DNA of 64,000 nucleotides from Haloferax marisrubri (GTDB lineage: Archaea > Halobacteriota > Halobacteria > Halobacteriales > Haloferacaceae): NCBI RefSeq assembly GCF_001469875.2, contig NZ_LOPW02000010.1, forward strand, positions 593,924 through 657,923, written 5' to 3'. Below, in pieces: positions 24,501-31,869 of this stretch (the stretch's first letter is position 1; every line of letters begins with the position of its first letter). Under the pieces are notes generated by a model. It did not search any database and had not been told where the DNA came from. It saw only the letters and a list, made by a program, of their open reading frames with translations. Made by a program: the position numbers and the translations under genes.

Positions 24501-24820
24501 TGGACCTCGCGGACCCCGAGTTCCCCGACGCCGACAGCGAGGCCGGACAGGAACTGCTCGACGCCTTCGGCGAGTACTACGAAGTGCTCACGCCCGGGGA
24601 CATCGACGACTTCCTCACGATGCTCCGTGAGGATAACTTCGACTTCGTCGTCTCCCGCGACCGCGAGACGCTCATCGACTGCGTCGAAGAGGAGGTCAGC
24701 TACTTCTCGACGTACGCCTCCGCGAAGGCGGCCCTCGAAGCGCGCGGCGCGGCCGACGAGGACATCGACGTGCTCCCGGTCGGCGAGCGCCCGCGCGTCG
24801 TCGCCAACTGGGGCCAGTAA
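21572..24820 (+). CDS. carB: Carbamoyl-phosphate synthase large subunit
   Basis: A 1082-residue protein, the normal length for CarB. It carries the duplicated ATP-grasp halves: the first with [20 protein letters not shown] and the [13 protein letters not shown]-like site near residue 410, the second with [20 protein letters not shown] near 583 and [14 protein letters not shown] near 935. A helical oligomerisation domain lies between them and a short, diverged regulatory MGS-like domain ends the protein. CarB makes carbamoyl phosphate from bicarbonate, ATP and ammonia from the small subunit CarA, for pyrimidine and arginine synthesis. carA is not in this window, so the two subunits are encoded apart. 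Confidence 0.97.
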   Translation: [1082 protein letters not shown]

Positions 24821-24953
24821 GGAACCAGTACGGCGCGCGACCCACTCGACTCACCGCCGACCCGATTCCTCGTTTTCCCGGTCGCCGACCGCCGCCGACC
24901 CGGACTTTTGACGCGTTCCCGAAGGTTATTGAGCCCCGCCCCCATGCGCGGGT

Positions 24954-25706
24954 ATGGCACGCAATCGCGGTCGCGTCCTCCTCGCCGGTGCGACGGGTCG
25001 GACGGGCCGGCACGTCCTCGATGCGCTGGCCGAGACGCCCCTCGTCGTCAGGGCGCTGACCCGCGACGCCGACGCCGAACCGGACCTCAGAGCGCGCGGC
25101 GCGGACGAGGTCGTCGTCGGCGACCTCCTCGACCCCGACGACGCCCGCCGGGCGGTCCTCGACGCCGACGCCGTCGTCTCCGCGGTCGGCGTCTCGGCGG
25201 GACTCGAAACCATCCGCGGCGACCTCGTCGACGGCGCGGGCGTCGTCAACCTCGTGGACGCCGCGACCGCCTCCGGCGCACAGCGCTTCGTTCTCATGTC
25301 CTCCATCGGCGTCGGCGACTCGAAGGGCGGACTCCCGCTGTCGCTCCGCGCGATTCTCACCGCGGCGGGCGTCCTCTCGGCGAAGGAGCGAAGCGAGAAT
25401 CGGCTCCGAGACGCGCCGCTCGACCACACGATTGTCAGGCCCGGCGCGCTCACCGACGCCCCCGCGACCGGCGACGTGGTCGTCGGCGAGGGCGGCGACT
25501 CCGTCTGTGGGAGCGTCCCCCGCGCCGACGTGGCGAACGTCCTCGCGCACTCCCTTTTCACCCGTCAGACGGAAAACCGGACGTTCGAAGTCGTCTCCCG
25601 GCCCGGCCTTCGCGGGCGGGCGGACAACGTGGTCGACATCGACTGGACGCCGCTCCCTCGCGCCGAGGCCTCGGGCGGCGAGGGCGAACGAGAACTCGCG
25701 GAGTAG
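24954..25706 (+). CDS. NmrA/SDR-type NAD(P)-binding protein
   Basis: A 250-residue Rossmann-fold protein of the extended atypical short-chain dehydrogenase group. The cofactor loop is LLAGATGRTGRHVLDAL at the N terminus, followed by RALTRDADAEPDLRARGADE, VVGDLLDPDDARRAV and ADAVVSAVGVSAGL. A strand with VLMSSIGVGDSKGG lies near residue 115, and TIVRPGALTD near 162 is typical of NmrA-like proteins. The usual YxxxK catalytic pair is replaced (AKERSENRL), as is common in this group, so a redox-sensing or binding role is as possible as dehydrogenase activity. It is convergent with the NAD kinase gene. Confidence 0.85.
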   Translation: MARNRGRVLLAGATGRTGRHVLDALAETPLVVRALTRDADAEPDLRARGADEVVVGDLLDPDDARRAVLDADAVVSAVGVSAGLETIRGDLVDGAGVVNLVDAATASGAQRFVLMSSIGVGDSKGGLPLSLRAILTAAGVLSAKERSENRLRDAPLDHTIVRPGALTDAPATGDVVVGEGGDSVCGSVPRADVANVLAHSLFTRQTENRTFEVVSRPGLRGRADNVVDIDWTPLPRAEASGGEGERELAE

Positions 25707-25724
25707 CCGACCGCGGCGGCGCGG

Positions 25725-26546
25725 TCAGTCGAGTTTGCCGAGCGCTTCGAAGAAGTCGGAGGTCGGCCCGGCGAGTCGGACCGGCGAGTCGGACCGCTCG
25801 ATGTGAACCTCCGTCGGCGGCGACACCGTCCGTCGGGTCCGGCCGTCGCCGACGACGACCGACGACGGCGCGCCGGTGACGGTGACGGTCACCGCGGCAT
25901 CCAACGGGACGACGAGCGGCGGCATCCCCGCGTCGGCCGCCATCTCGGTGACCACGAGTCCCTCGACGCCCGGGTGGACGAGCGGCCCGCCCTCGCTGAG
26001 ATTGTAGGCGGAACTGCCCGCGGGGGTCGTGACGAGTACGCCGTCGGCGTGGCCGCCGGAGTACACGGAGCCGTTCACGCGGACGTCCAAGTCCGCGCCG
26101 CCGCCGTGACCCCGGCGCGGGCCGTGGACGACGACTTCGTTCATCGACGGGTCCATCTCCCAGCCGTCGCCGCGGGCGACGATACGTGGCACCTCCCGAA
26201 TCGACTGGCTCCCCTCGCGGAACGCGGCAACCTCGGCCAACACCTCGTCGATGGCGTCGTCGGGAGAGACGGCGTTCAGGAAGCCGACCTCGCCGAGGTT
26301 CACGCCGAGGATGGGGACGCCGTCGGCACCGCGGGCGGCGTAGAGGAACGTTCCGTCGCCGCCGATGCTCACCACGAGGTCGCAGTCGTCGAACGACTCG
26401 ACGGGCACGCCCTCGACGCCCAACTCCTCGGCGGTCGCCGCGTCGACGACCGCCTCGGCGTCGACTTCGGCGAGCGCCTCGCTCGCGTTCGCGGCGAGGG
26501 ATGCGGCCCGGCTGTTGCCCTTCTGTGCGACGATGCCGACCTTCAT
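25725..26546 (-). CDS. nadK: NAD kinase
   Basis: A 273-residue protein with the signature elements of the ATP/polyphosphate NAD kinase family: VVSIGGDGTFLYAARG near residue 61 (the GGDG loop), MNEVVVHG near residue 130 (the NE/D pair that contacts NAD), and VTTPAGSSAYNLSEGG near residue 173. It phosphorylates NAD(H) to NADP(H). The longer open frame extending upstream to 27773 is antisense to the KaiC-like gene; the ATG at 26546 begins exactly at the first family strand (MKVGIVAQKG). It ends 19 bases from the convergent NmrA-like gene. Confidence 0.93.
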   Translation of the reverse strand: MKVGIVAQKGNSRAASLAANASEALAEVDAEAVVDAATAEELGVEGVPVESFDDCDLVVSIGGDGTFLYAARGADGVPILGVNLGEVGFLNAVSPDDAIDEVLAEVAAFREGSQSIREVPRIVARGDGWEMDPSMNEVVVHGPRRGHGGGADLDVRVNGSVYSGGHADGVLVTTPAGSSAYNLSEGGPLVHPGVEGLVVTEMAADAGMPPLVVPLDAAVTVTVTGAPSSVVVGDGRTRRTVSPPTEVHIERSDSPVRLAGPTSDFFEALGKLD

Positions 26547-26720
26547 GCCCCGCGGTTTGATGTCCCCGGGCAAAAGCCCACCGTCACGCCGCCCGGTCTC
26601 GGTTCGCCTCGACGCCGCGCGGTAGCTCCGCGCACGGGAAACGTTCATCACGACGCCTGCCCACCATGAGGTGATGGCAGGCACGGACGCCGGCCGCGCT
26701 GTCGTTCGGTGGTGGCTCCC

Positions 26721-27845
26721 GTGAGCGGCGACGACGACTGGTTCGAGCGGGCACTCCGCGAGCGCGACGACAGCGAGACCGACGCAGACGACGCGGACCC
26801 GGACGAACGCGAGCAGCGTGACGACGGCGAGACCGACGAGTCGGCGGAAACCGACTCCGAGGCCGGAATCGAGGAACCCGCATCGACGGATACGGACGAA
26901 GACGTCGAAGAACCGCTGTCGTTCGGCGGCGACACCCCGTTCGGCGACGGTGAGCGCGAGGACAGCCCGACCGACGGCGACGACGAGGACCCGTTTTCGA
27001 TGGACTTCGCCACGGCGTTCGAGAACGCACCGATGCCCGACGCGGCCGGCGGCATCGGCGGCGAGTCGTCGGACGGCGACTTCGGGTTCAGCCCCGGACC
27101 GGAGGGGTCGGAGCCGACGACGTTCGACGACGAGGAGTTCGACTCCAACATCGACCGCATCGACATCGGCATCGAGGGCCTCGACGACATGATTCTCGGC
27201 GGGGTCCCCGAGCGGTCGCTCATGGTCGCCATCGGGAGCGCCGGGACCGGCAAGACGACGTTCGGCTTGCAGTTCCTCCGGAAGGCGCTCGAAGACGGCG
27301 ACAGCGGCGTCTACATCACGCTCGAAGAGAGCCGCGAGCGCATCCTCGACACCGCCGACGAGAAGGGCTGGGACTTTTCGAAACACGAGGCGGAGGGTCG
27401 ACTGGCCGTCGTAGACCTCGACCCCGTGGAGATGGCGAACAGCCTGTCGAGCATCCGCAACGACCTCCCGCGACTGGTCGAGGAGTTCGGTGCGGACCGA
27501 CTCGTCCTCGACTCCGTCTCGCTTCTGGAGATGATGTACGACCACCCCTCGAAGCGCCGCAGCGAGGTGTTCAACTTCACGCGGTCGCTGAAAGACGCCG
27601 GCGTGACGACGATGCTCACCTCCGAGGCGGACCAGTCCACCCCCTACGTCTCCCGGCACGGCATCGTCGAATACCTCTCTGACGCCGTGTTCGTCCTCCA
27701 GTACGTCCGCGGCGACGACTTCCGGGAGACCCGGCTCGCAATCGAGATTCAGAAGATACGCGACGCCAACCACTCCCGCGAGACCAAGCCCTACGAACTC
27801 ACGAACGAGGGCATCAGCGTCTACCAGCAGGCGAATATTTTCTAG
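26721..27845 (+). CDS. KaiC/RadA-like RecA-superfamily ATPase with acidic N-terminal tail
   Basis: A 374-residue protein. The first 130 or so residues are a low-complexity Asp/Glu/Thr-rich tail. A single KaiC-type ATPase domain follows, with Walker A IGSAGTGKTTFGLQFLRKAL and paired glutamates in YITLEESRERIL. The Walker B strand is DRLVLDSVSLLEMMY. Archaeal single-domain KaiC-like proteins are linked to signalling rather than circadian clocks; the partner is unknown. The GTG at 26721 gives a natural start (SGDDDWFERAL); GTG 26709 is an in-frame alternative. It is divergent from NAD kinase and runs into a CACCT microsatellite just after its stop. Confidence 0.85.
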   Translation: MSGDDDWFERALRERDDSETDADDADPDEREQRDDGETDESAETDSEAGIEEPASTDTDEDVEEPLSFGGDTPFGDGEREDSPTDGDDEDPFSMDFATAFENAPMPDAAGGIGGESSDGDFGFSPGPEGSEPTTFDDEEFDSNIDRIDIGIEGLDDMILGGVPERSLMVAIGSAGTGKTTFGLQFLRKALEDGDSGVYITLEESRERILDTADEKGWDFSKHEAEGRLAVVDLDPVEMANSLSSIRNDLPRLVEEFGADRLVLDSVSLLEMMYDHPSKRRSEVFNFTRSLKDAGVTTMLTSEADQSTPYVSRHGIVEYLSDAVFVLQYVRGDDFRETRLAIEIQKIRDANHSRETKPYELTNEGISVYQQANIF

Positions 27846-27868
27846 GGCCCTCCGTGAGCGTCAGACTC

Positions 27869-27946
27869 CTCACCTCACCTCACCTCACCTCACCTCACCT
27901 CACCTCACCTCACCTCACCTCACCTCACCTCACCTCACCTCACCTC
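27869..27946. repeat. CACCT pentanucleotide microsatellite, about 15 copies
   Basis: An uninterrupted run of CACCT units (AGGTG on the other strand) fills the gap between two convergent genes, and the minus-strand gene at 27930-28787 ends inside it. Because AGGTG repeats read TGA in every frame within 15 bases, the tract acts as a stop in all three minus-strand frames. Perfect short repeats of this length are rare in high-GC archaeal chromosomes and prone to slippage. Confidence 0.95.
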
Positions 27947-28787
27947 TCCCGACCTCTCCGACGGCCTCGCGCTCCGAGTTACGGGGAAGTGCGATAACGT
28001 ACTTGACAGCGAGCGCCGCGGCGACGAGCGCGGGAAGGACGGTGAACGCGATGGAGACGAGCGACACGGTGACGGCACCGCCGGTGGCGAGGAGGACCGT
28101 CCCGAGCGTGAGCGTCGGTGCGAGAATCGCACCGAACACGACGCCGACGCCGGCGAGGACGTACCCCCACGGACGACCCTGCCAGAGCCAGAGACTTGAC
28201 AGCCCGAGACCGGGAACGACGACGCTGAGGTCGATGAAGTGAGACGCCATGGCCTGCGGGCCGACCTCCTCGACGAGGCGCGGCGTCGTCCCCGTGAGCG
28301 TCGCCGGGACGAGTTCGGAGAGCCACAGAAACGCCAGTCCCGTCGCGACGAGCAGTAAGAATCCGGCGTAGACTCGTTCCGGGAGGCTCCCGACGAGCGG
28401 TTCGGCCACCTCGTCGGCGTCCGTCGTCACGACGCCGCCGACGAAGGTGAAAAGCGAGAGGCAAAACAGGGCGACGTACCCGAGGAAGAACTGGTTGAAC
28501 GCGACTTGTAGCCCGACCGACGCCCACATGTAGGTCATGTAGGCGAGCGCGCCGAGCCAGACGAACCGGCCGCGGTGCGACCCCTGAACCGCAAGCCAGA
28601 GGCCGATTGCCAAGGCGGGAACGCCGACCACGAGCATCGTCACGTCCTGTGCGAACAACTGCGGGCGGAACGCCGGGGCGTCGAGATAGTGTCCGGGCCG
28701 GAACAGTCCGAGGAGGGACGCGACGACCGACAGGACGCCGACGCTACTCGTCGTGACGACCTGCCAGCGTCGAATGCGGGTTCTCAT
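27930..28787 (-). CDS. Multi-TM membrane protein of unknown function
   Basis: A 285-residue polytopic membrane protein with about eight hydrophobic segments (for example VVTTSSVGVLSVVASLLGLF near the N terminus, VTMLVVGVPALAIGLWLAV, and two Gly/Val/Ala-rich segments near the C terminus). Short acidic loops separate them. No transporter signature is recognised. The last residues, GEVGRGEVR, and the stop codon come from the CACCT/AGGTG microsatellite, so its C-terminal tail may vary between strains. The start ATG is at 28787. Confidence 0.7.
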   Translation of the reverse strand: MRTRIRRWQVVTTSSVGVLSVVASLLGLFRPGHYLDAPAFRPQLFAQDVTMLVVGVPALAIGLWLAVQGSHRGRFVWLGALAYMTYMWASVGLQVAFNQFFLGYVALFCLSLFTFVGGVVTTDADEVAEPLVGSLPERVYAGFLLLVATGLAFLWLSELVPATLTGTTPRLVEEVGPQAMASHFIDLSVVVPGLGLSSLWLWQGRPWGYVLAGVGVVFGAILAPTLTLGTVLLATGGAVTVSLVSIAFTVLPALVAAALAVKYVIALPRNSEREAVGEVGRGEVR

Positions 28788-28943
28788 CTCCGAGTCACCA
28801 GAGACAGATACGGGAGGAACCGGAATAGTCGAGTTTGTCGTTCCTCACGGGGCGAGAATCGGCGCGCGTGAGGGACGCCTCCACGGAGCGTAAGCGGCGG
28901 GAAAAGCGGGGAGCAGTTGGTGCAGCGTGTCAGCGCGTCCGAT

Positions 28944-29615
28944 TCAGTCGTCGGCGGGCGTCGCGGTGACCGCTCGCTCCGGCGCGAACTCCTCGAAGTG
29001 GACGACTTCGTCGACGGGGCGGCGGTACTTGCGCTCCGCCTGCAACTCGTCGGCGTCCTCGGCGGGGATGCCCATCGTCAGGAGCATCACGGGTTCGTAC
29101 TGCTCGCCGTCGATGTCGAACGCGTCGAGGACGGCGTCGGTGTCGAAGCCGCCGATGGGACAGGTGGCCACGCCCTCGTCCCACGCGGCGTACATGAGCG
29201 ACATGGCGACGAGCGACGTCGAGCGGACGGTCCAGACGCGGCGCTCCTGTTCGGGGAGGTCGGCCATGCCGGCGATGTTCTCGAGGATGCCGTCGCGGAC
29301 CTCCTCGTTCGGCAGGTAGCCCTTCCCCAGCATGTCGCCGGTGACGGTCTCGGCGTGGGCCTCGGGGTCCTTGTTGCCGAGCACGATGACCGACGCGGCG
29401 GCACCGGTGACGTGTTCCTGGTCGTAGGCCGCCTCGCGGAGCGCCTGCTGTGTCTCGTCTTCGCGCAGCACGACGAACTCCCACGGCTGGAGGTTGTAGC
29501 TCGACGGGGCCTGCACGGCGTTTTCGAATATCGTCTGGAGGGTCTCGTCGTCGAGCGACTCGTCGGCGTAGTCGTGGACCGAGCGACGGGTCGTCGCGAC
29601 CGCTGTGAATTCCAT
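28944..29615 (-). CDS. Nitroreductase-family FMN oxidoreductase
   Basis: A 223-residue protein with the nitroreductase fold: TTRRSVHDYADESLDDETL near the N terminus (FMN phosphate-binding Arg pair), NAVQAPSSYNLQPWEFVVL near residue 40, and GGFDTDAVLDAFDID toward the end. The family reduces nitro groups, quinones or flavins with NAD(P)H through FMN. The ATG at 29615 (MEFTAVATTRR) is preferred because the in-frame codons up to 29693 are unconserved. It is divergent from the PLP decarboxylase gene. The natural substrate cannot be inferred. Confidence 0.88.
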   Translation of the reverse strand: MEFTAVATTRRSVHDYADESLDDETLQTIFENAVQAPSSYNLQPWEFVVLREDETQQALREAAYDQEHVTGAAASVIVLGNKDPEAHAETVTGDMLGKGYLPNEEVRDGILENIAGMADLPEQERRVWTVRSTSLVAMSLMYAAWDEGVATCPIGGFDTDAVLDAFDIDGEQYEPVMLLTMGIPAEDADELQAERKYRRPVDEVVHFEEFAPERAVTATPADD

Positions 29616-29755
29616 CGGTTCCCGCGAGGGACGGCACGGAAATATGACGTTGCAATCCGGGTGAATCGGCCGATTCCGGTGTGCTCGCAGCACTCATAGC
29701 ATCGATTCTATCAGGTTACACTCGTGTTACTGGCGCGGCCGAAGCGACGCCATGA

Positions 29756-29786
29756 GATAACGCTATCTCGAATGTTAGCGTTTATC
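29756..29786 (+). promoter_or_regulatory. Operator-like dyad directly before the decarboxylase start
   Basis: The left arm GATAACGCTA (29756-29765) and the right arm TAGCGTTTATC (29776-29786, reverse complement GATAAACGCTA) differ only by one inserted base. The dyad ends four bases before the ATG at 29791 and spans the likely promoter, so a repressor bound here would block transcription. This is inference from position and symmetry. Confidence 0.45.
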
Positions 29787-29790
29787 TAGC

Positions 29791-31329
29791 ATGGTGGCCG
29801 CAGTAGACTCCGACCCGGCTGACTTCGACCCCGACGAGTTTCGTGACCTCGGCTATCGGACGGTCGACATCATCGCGGAGTACTTCGAACACGTGGACGA
29901 ACTGCCGGTCTTCCCGGCCAAACCGCAATCAGTAGTCGAAGCGACGTTCGACGAACCGCTGCCGGAGACCGGGCAGCGCCAACAGGACATTCTAGACGAG
30001 TGGCCCGAGCGGATACTCCCGAACTCGACGCACGTGGGGTCACCGCGGTACTTCGGATACGTCATGGGTTCCGGGACGACGATGGGCGTTCTCGCAGACG
30101 CGCTCGCCGCCTCGGTCAACATGAACGTCGGCGGATGGAAACCGGCGCCGGCGGCGACCGAAATCGAGCGACAGACTATCGAGTGGGTCGCCAAGATGGT
30201 CGGCTATCCAGCGGACTGCGGGGGGATGTTCACGAGCGGTGGGACGATGGCGAATCTGACGGCGATTCTCACCGCTCTCCGTTCGACGGCGGGGTACGAT
30301 ACGAAATCCCGCGGCCTCCAATCCGATGACCACTCCGGCCAGTTCACCATCTACATGGCCGACCACGAGGGACACTCCTCCGTCTTCCGAGTTGCGGAAA
30401 TCCTCGGTCTCGGCGCGGACGCGGTTCGACTCGTCCCGAGTCACGACGATTTCACGATGGACGTCGACGCCCTCGTCGAACGACTCGACCGTGACGAGGC
30501 CGACGGCGACGTCCCGTTCTGCGTCGTCGCGCAGGTCGGGTCCATCAACGTCGGCGCAATCGACCCGCTGGAGGCGATTGCTGACGTCTGCGAAGCACGC
30601 GGTATCTGGTTCCACGCCGACGGTGCGTGCGGTGCAGTCGGCGCGATTCTCCCCGAGAAGCGCCCGCAGTACGCCGGGTTGGACCGCGCGGACTCCGTCA
30701 CGTTGGACCCGCACAAGTGGCTGTCCGTCCCCTACGAGTGCGGGTGCGTCCTCGTGCGCGACCCCTCGGCGATGGCACGGTCGTTCGCGATGCACGCCTC
30801 CTACTTGGAGGGAACGGAGCGGACCCCCTACGAGGGACTGGATTACTACGAACTCGGCCCGCAGATGTCGCGGGGGTTCCGGGCGCTGAAAGTCTGGATG
30901 AGTCTGAAACACCTCGGCGTCGAGGGGTATCGGACGCGCCTCTCTCGGGCCGTCCGGTGCACGGAACATCTCGACGCCAGAGTCCGCGACGCCGACGACT
31001 TCGTCGCGCTCCACGAACCGAACCTCTACCTGTACTCGTTCCAGTACGCCCCGCCGGACCTCCGGGCGGCCGCCGCGGCCGATGCGAACGTTCGCGAAAC
31101 GGTCGACGACTATCTCGACGCGCTCAACCAGCGAATCGCGGACGAAATCCAACTCAGCGACGTCGCGTTCGTCATGACGACGTCGATATACGACAGGACG
31201 GTGCTGCGACTTTCCGTCTGTAGTCACCGGACCACGACCGACGACATCGACCAGACGTTCGAGACGCTTCGCGACATCGGTGAACGAGAAGACGCGACGC
31301 TTCGCGAGGCCTTCGGGGTGGCGGTGTAA
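29791..31329 (+). CDS. PLP-dependent group II amino-acid decarboxylase
   Basis: A 512-residue fold-type I PLP enzyme of the aromatic-L-amino-acid / diaminobutyrate decarboxylase group. Visible signatures are TVDIIAEYFEHVDELPVFP at the N terminus, FTSGGTMANLTAILTALR near residue 147, WFHADGACGAVGAI near 271 (Asp that pairs with the PLP pyridine nitrogen), and VTLDPHKWLSVPYECGC near 303 with the Schiff-base lysine. The product is an amine from an amino acid; the substrate is not clear. It is a single gene with an operator-like dyad before it, so expression is probably induced by a condition or metabolite. Confidence 0.9.
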   Translation: MVAAVDSDPADFDPDEFRDLGYRTVDIIAEYFEHVDELPVFPAKPQSVVEATFDEPLPETGQRQQDILDEWPERILPNSTHVGSPRYFGYVMGSGTTMGVLADALAASVNMNVGGWKPAPAATEIERQTIEWVAKMVGYPADCGGMFTSGGTMANLTAILTALRSTAGYDTKSRGLQSDDHSGQFTIYMADHEGHSSVFRVAEILGLGADAVRLVPSHDDFTMDVDALVERLDRDEADGDVPFCVVAQVGSINVGAIDPLEAIADVCEARGIWFHADGACGAVGAILPEKRPQYAGLDRADSVTLDPHKWLSVPYECGCVLVRDPSAMARSFAMHASYLEGTERTPYEGLDYYELGPQMSRGFRALKVWMSLKHLGVEGYRTRLSRAVRCTEHLDARVRDADDFVALHEPNLYLYSFQYAPPDLRAAAAADANVRETVDDYLDALNQRIADEIQLSDVAFVMTTSIYDRTVLRLSVCSHRTTTDDIDQTFETLRDIGEREDATLREAFGVAV

Positions 31330-31370
31330 CCGGGTTCCGGTGGACCTTCCGCCCTCGAACCGCTCCGAAC

Positions 31371-31805
31371 CTACCTGACGATGGTCACGGGCACGGGCGA
31401 GCGGCGGAGGACCTCCTCGGCGACGCTCCCCAGCAGGATGCGCGAGACGCCGGTCCGCCCGTGGCTCCCCATCACGACGTGGTCGTAGTCGGCGTCGTCG
31501 CCGTTCAGCACCTCGACGATGAGTTTCTGCGGGCTGCCGACCTCGATGCGGTCGGTGACCGGCCTGTCGGTGTCGACGAGTCCGACCTCGGCTTTCACCT
31601 CGGCGAACGTCTCTCTCGCCTCCCGTTTCTCCTCTTGGAACCACTCCTCGGAGCCGCTGAGCGCCCGTTCTCGATAGTCGGCGTCGGCGGGGTTGATGAC
31701 GTTCAAAAGCGTGAGTTCCGCGTCGGGCCACTCCGTCGCGGCGAAGCGGACCGCGGCGACTGACTGCGGCGACCCGTCAATCGGAACGAGCACGTGTTCG
31801 GCCAT
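31371..31805 (-). CDS. Universal stress protein UspA-family
   Basis: A 144-residue single Usp domain. It begins MAEHVLVPIDGSPQSVAAVR and ends with the ATP-binding loop VVMGSHGRTGVSRILLGSVA, matching the G-2x-G-9x-G-(S/T) motif, then EEVLRRSPVPVTIV. Members with this motif bind ATP and help cells survive stress; haloarchaea encode many paralogues. It has its own minus-strand unit. Specific signals are unknown. Confidence 0.93.
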   Translation of the reverse strand: MAEHVLVPIDGSPQSVAAVRFAATEWPDAELTLLNVINPADADYRERALSGSEEWFQEEKREARETFAEVKAEVGLVDTDRPVTDRIEVGSPQKLIVEVLNGDDADYDHVVMGSHGRTGVSRILLGSVAEEVLRRSPVPVTIVR

Positions 31806-31869
31806 GTCGCGGCCTACTCGGTCGCGGGCTAAAAACCCGCCCGGCGACCGGCGGACCGCCCCGCGAGGC

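Noticed and set aside
25725-27773. Single 682-residue NAD kinase fusion
   Set aside because: The N-terminal 409 codons are antisense to the KaiC-like gene; the kinase family begins at the internal ATG 26546.
27869-27946. Tandem array as a CRISPR
   Set aside because: The unit is 5 bp without spacers; no cas genes are in the window.
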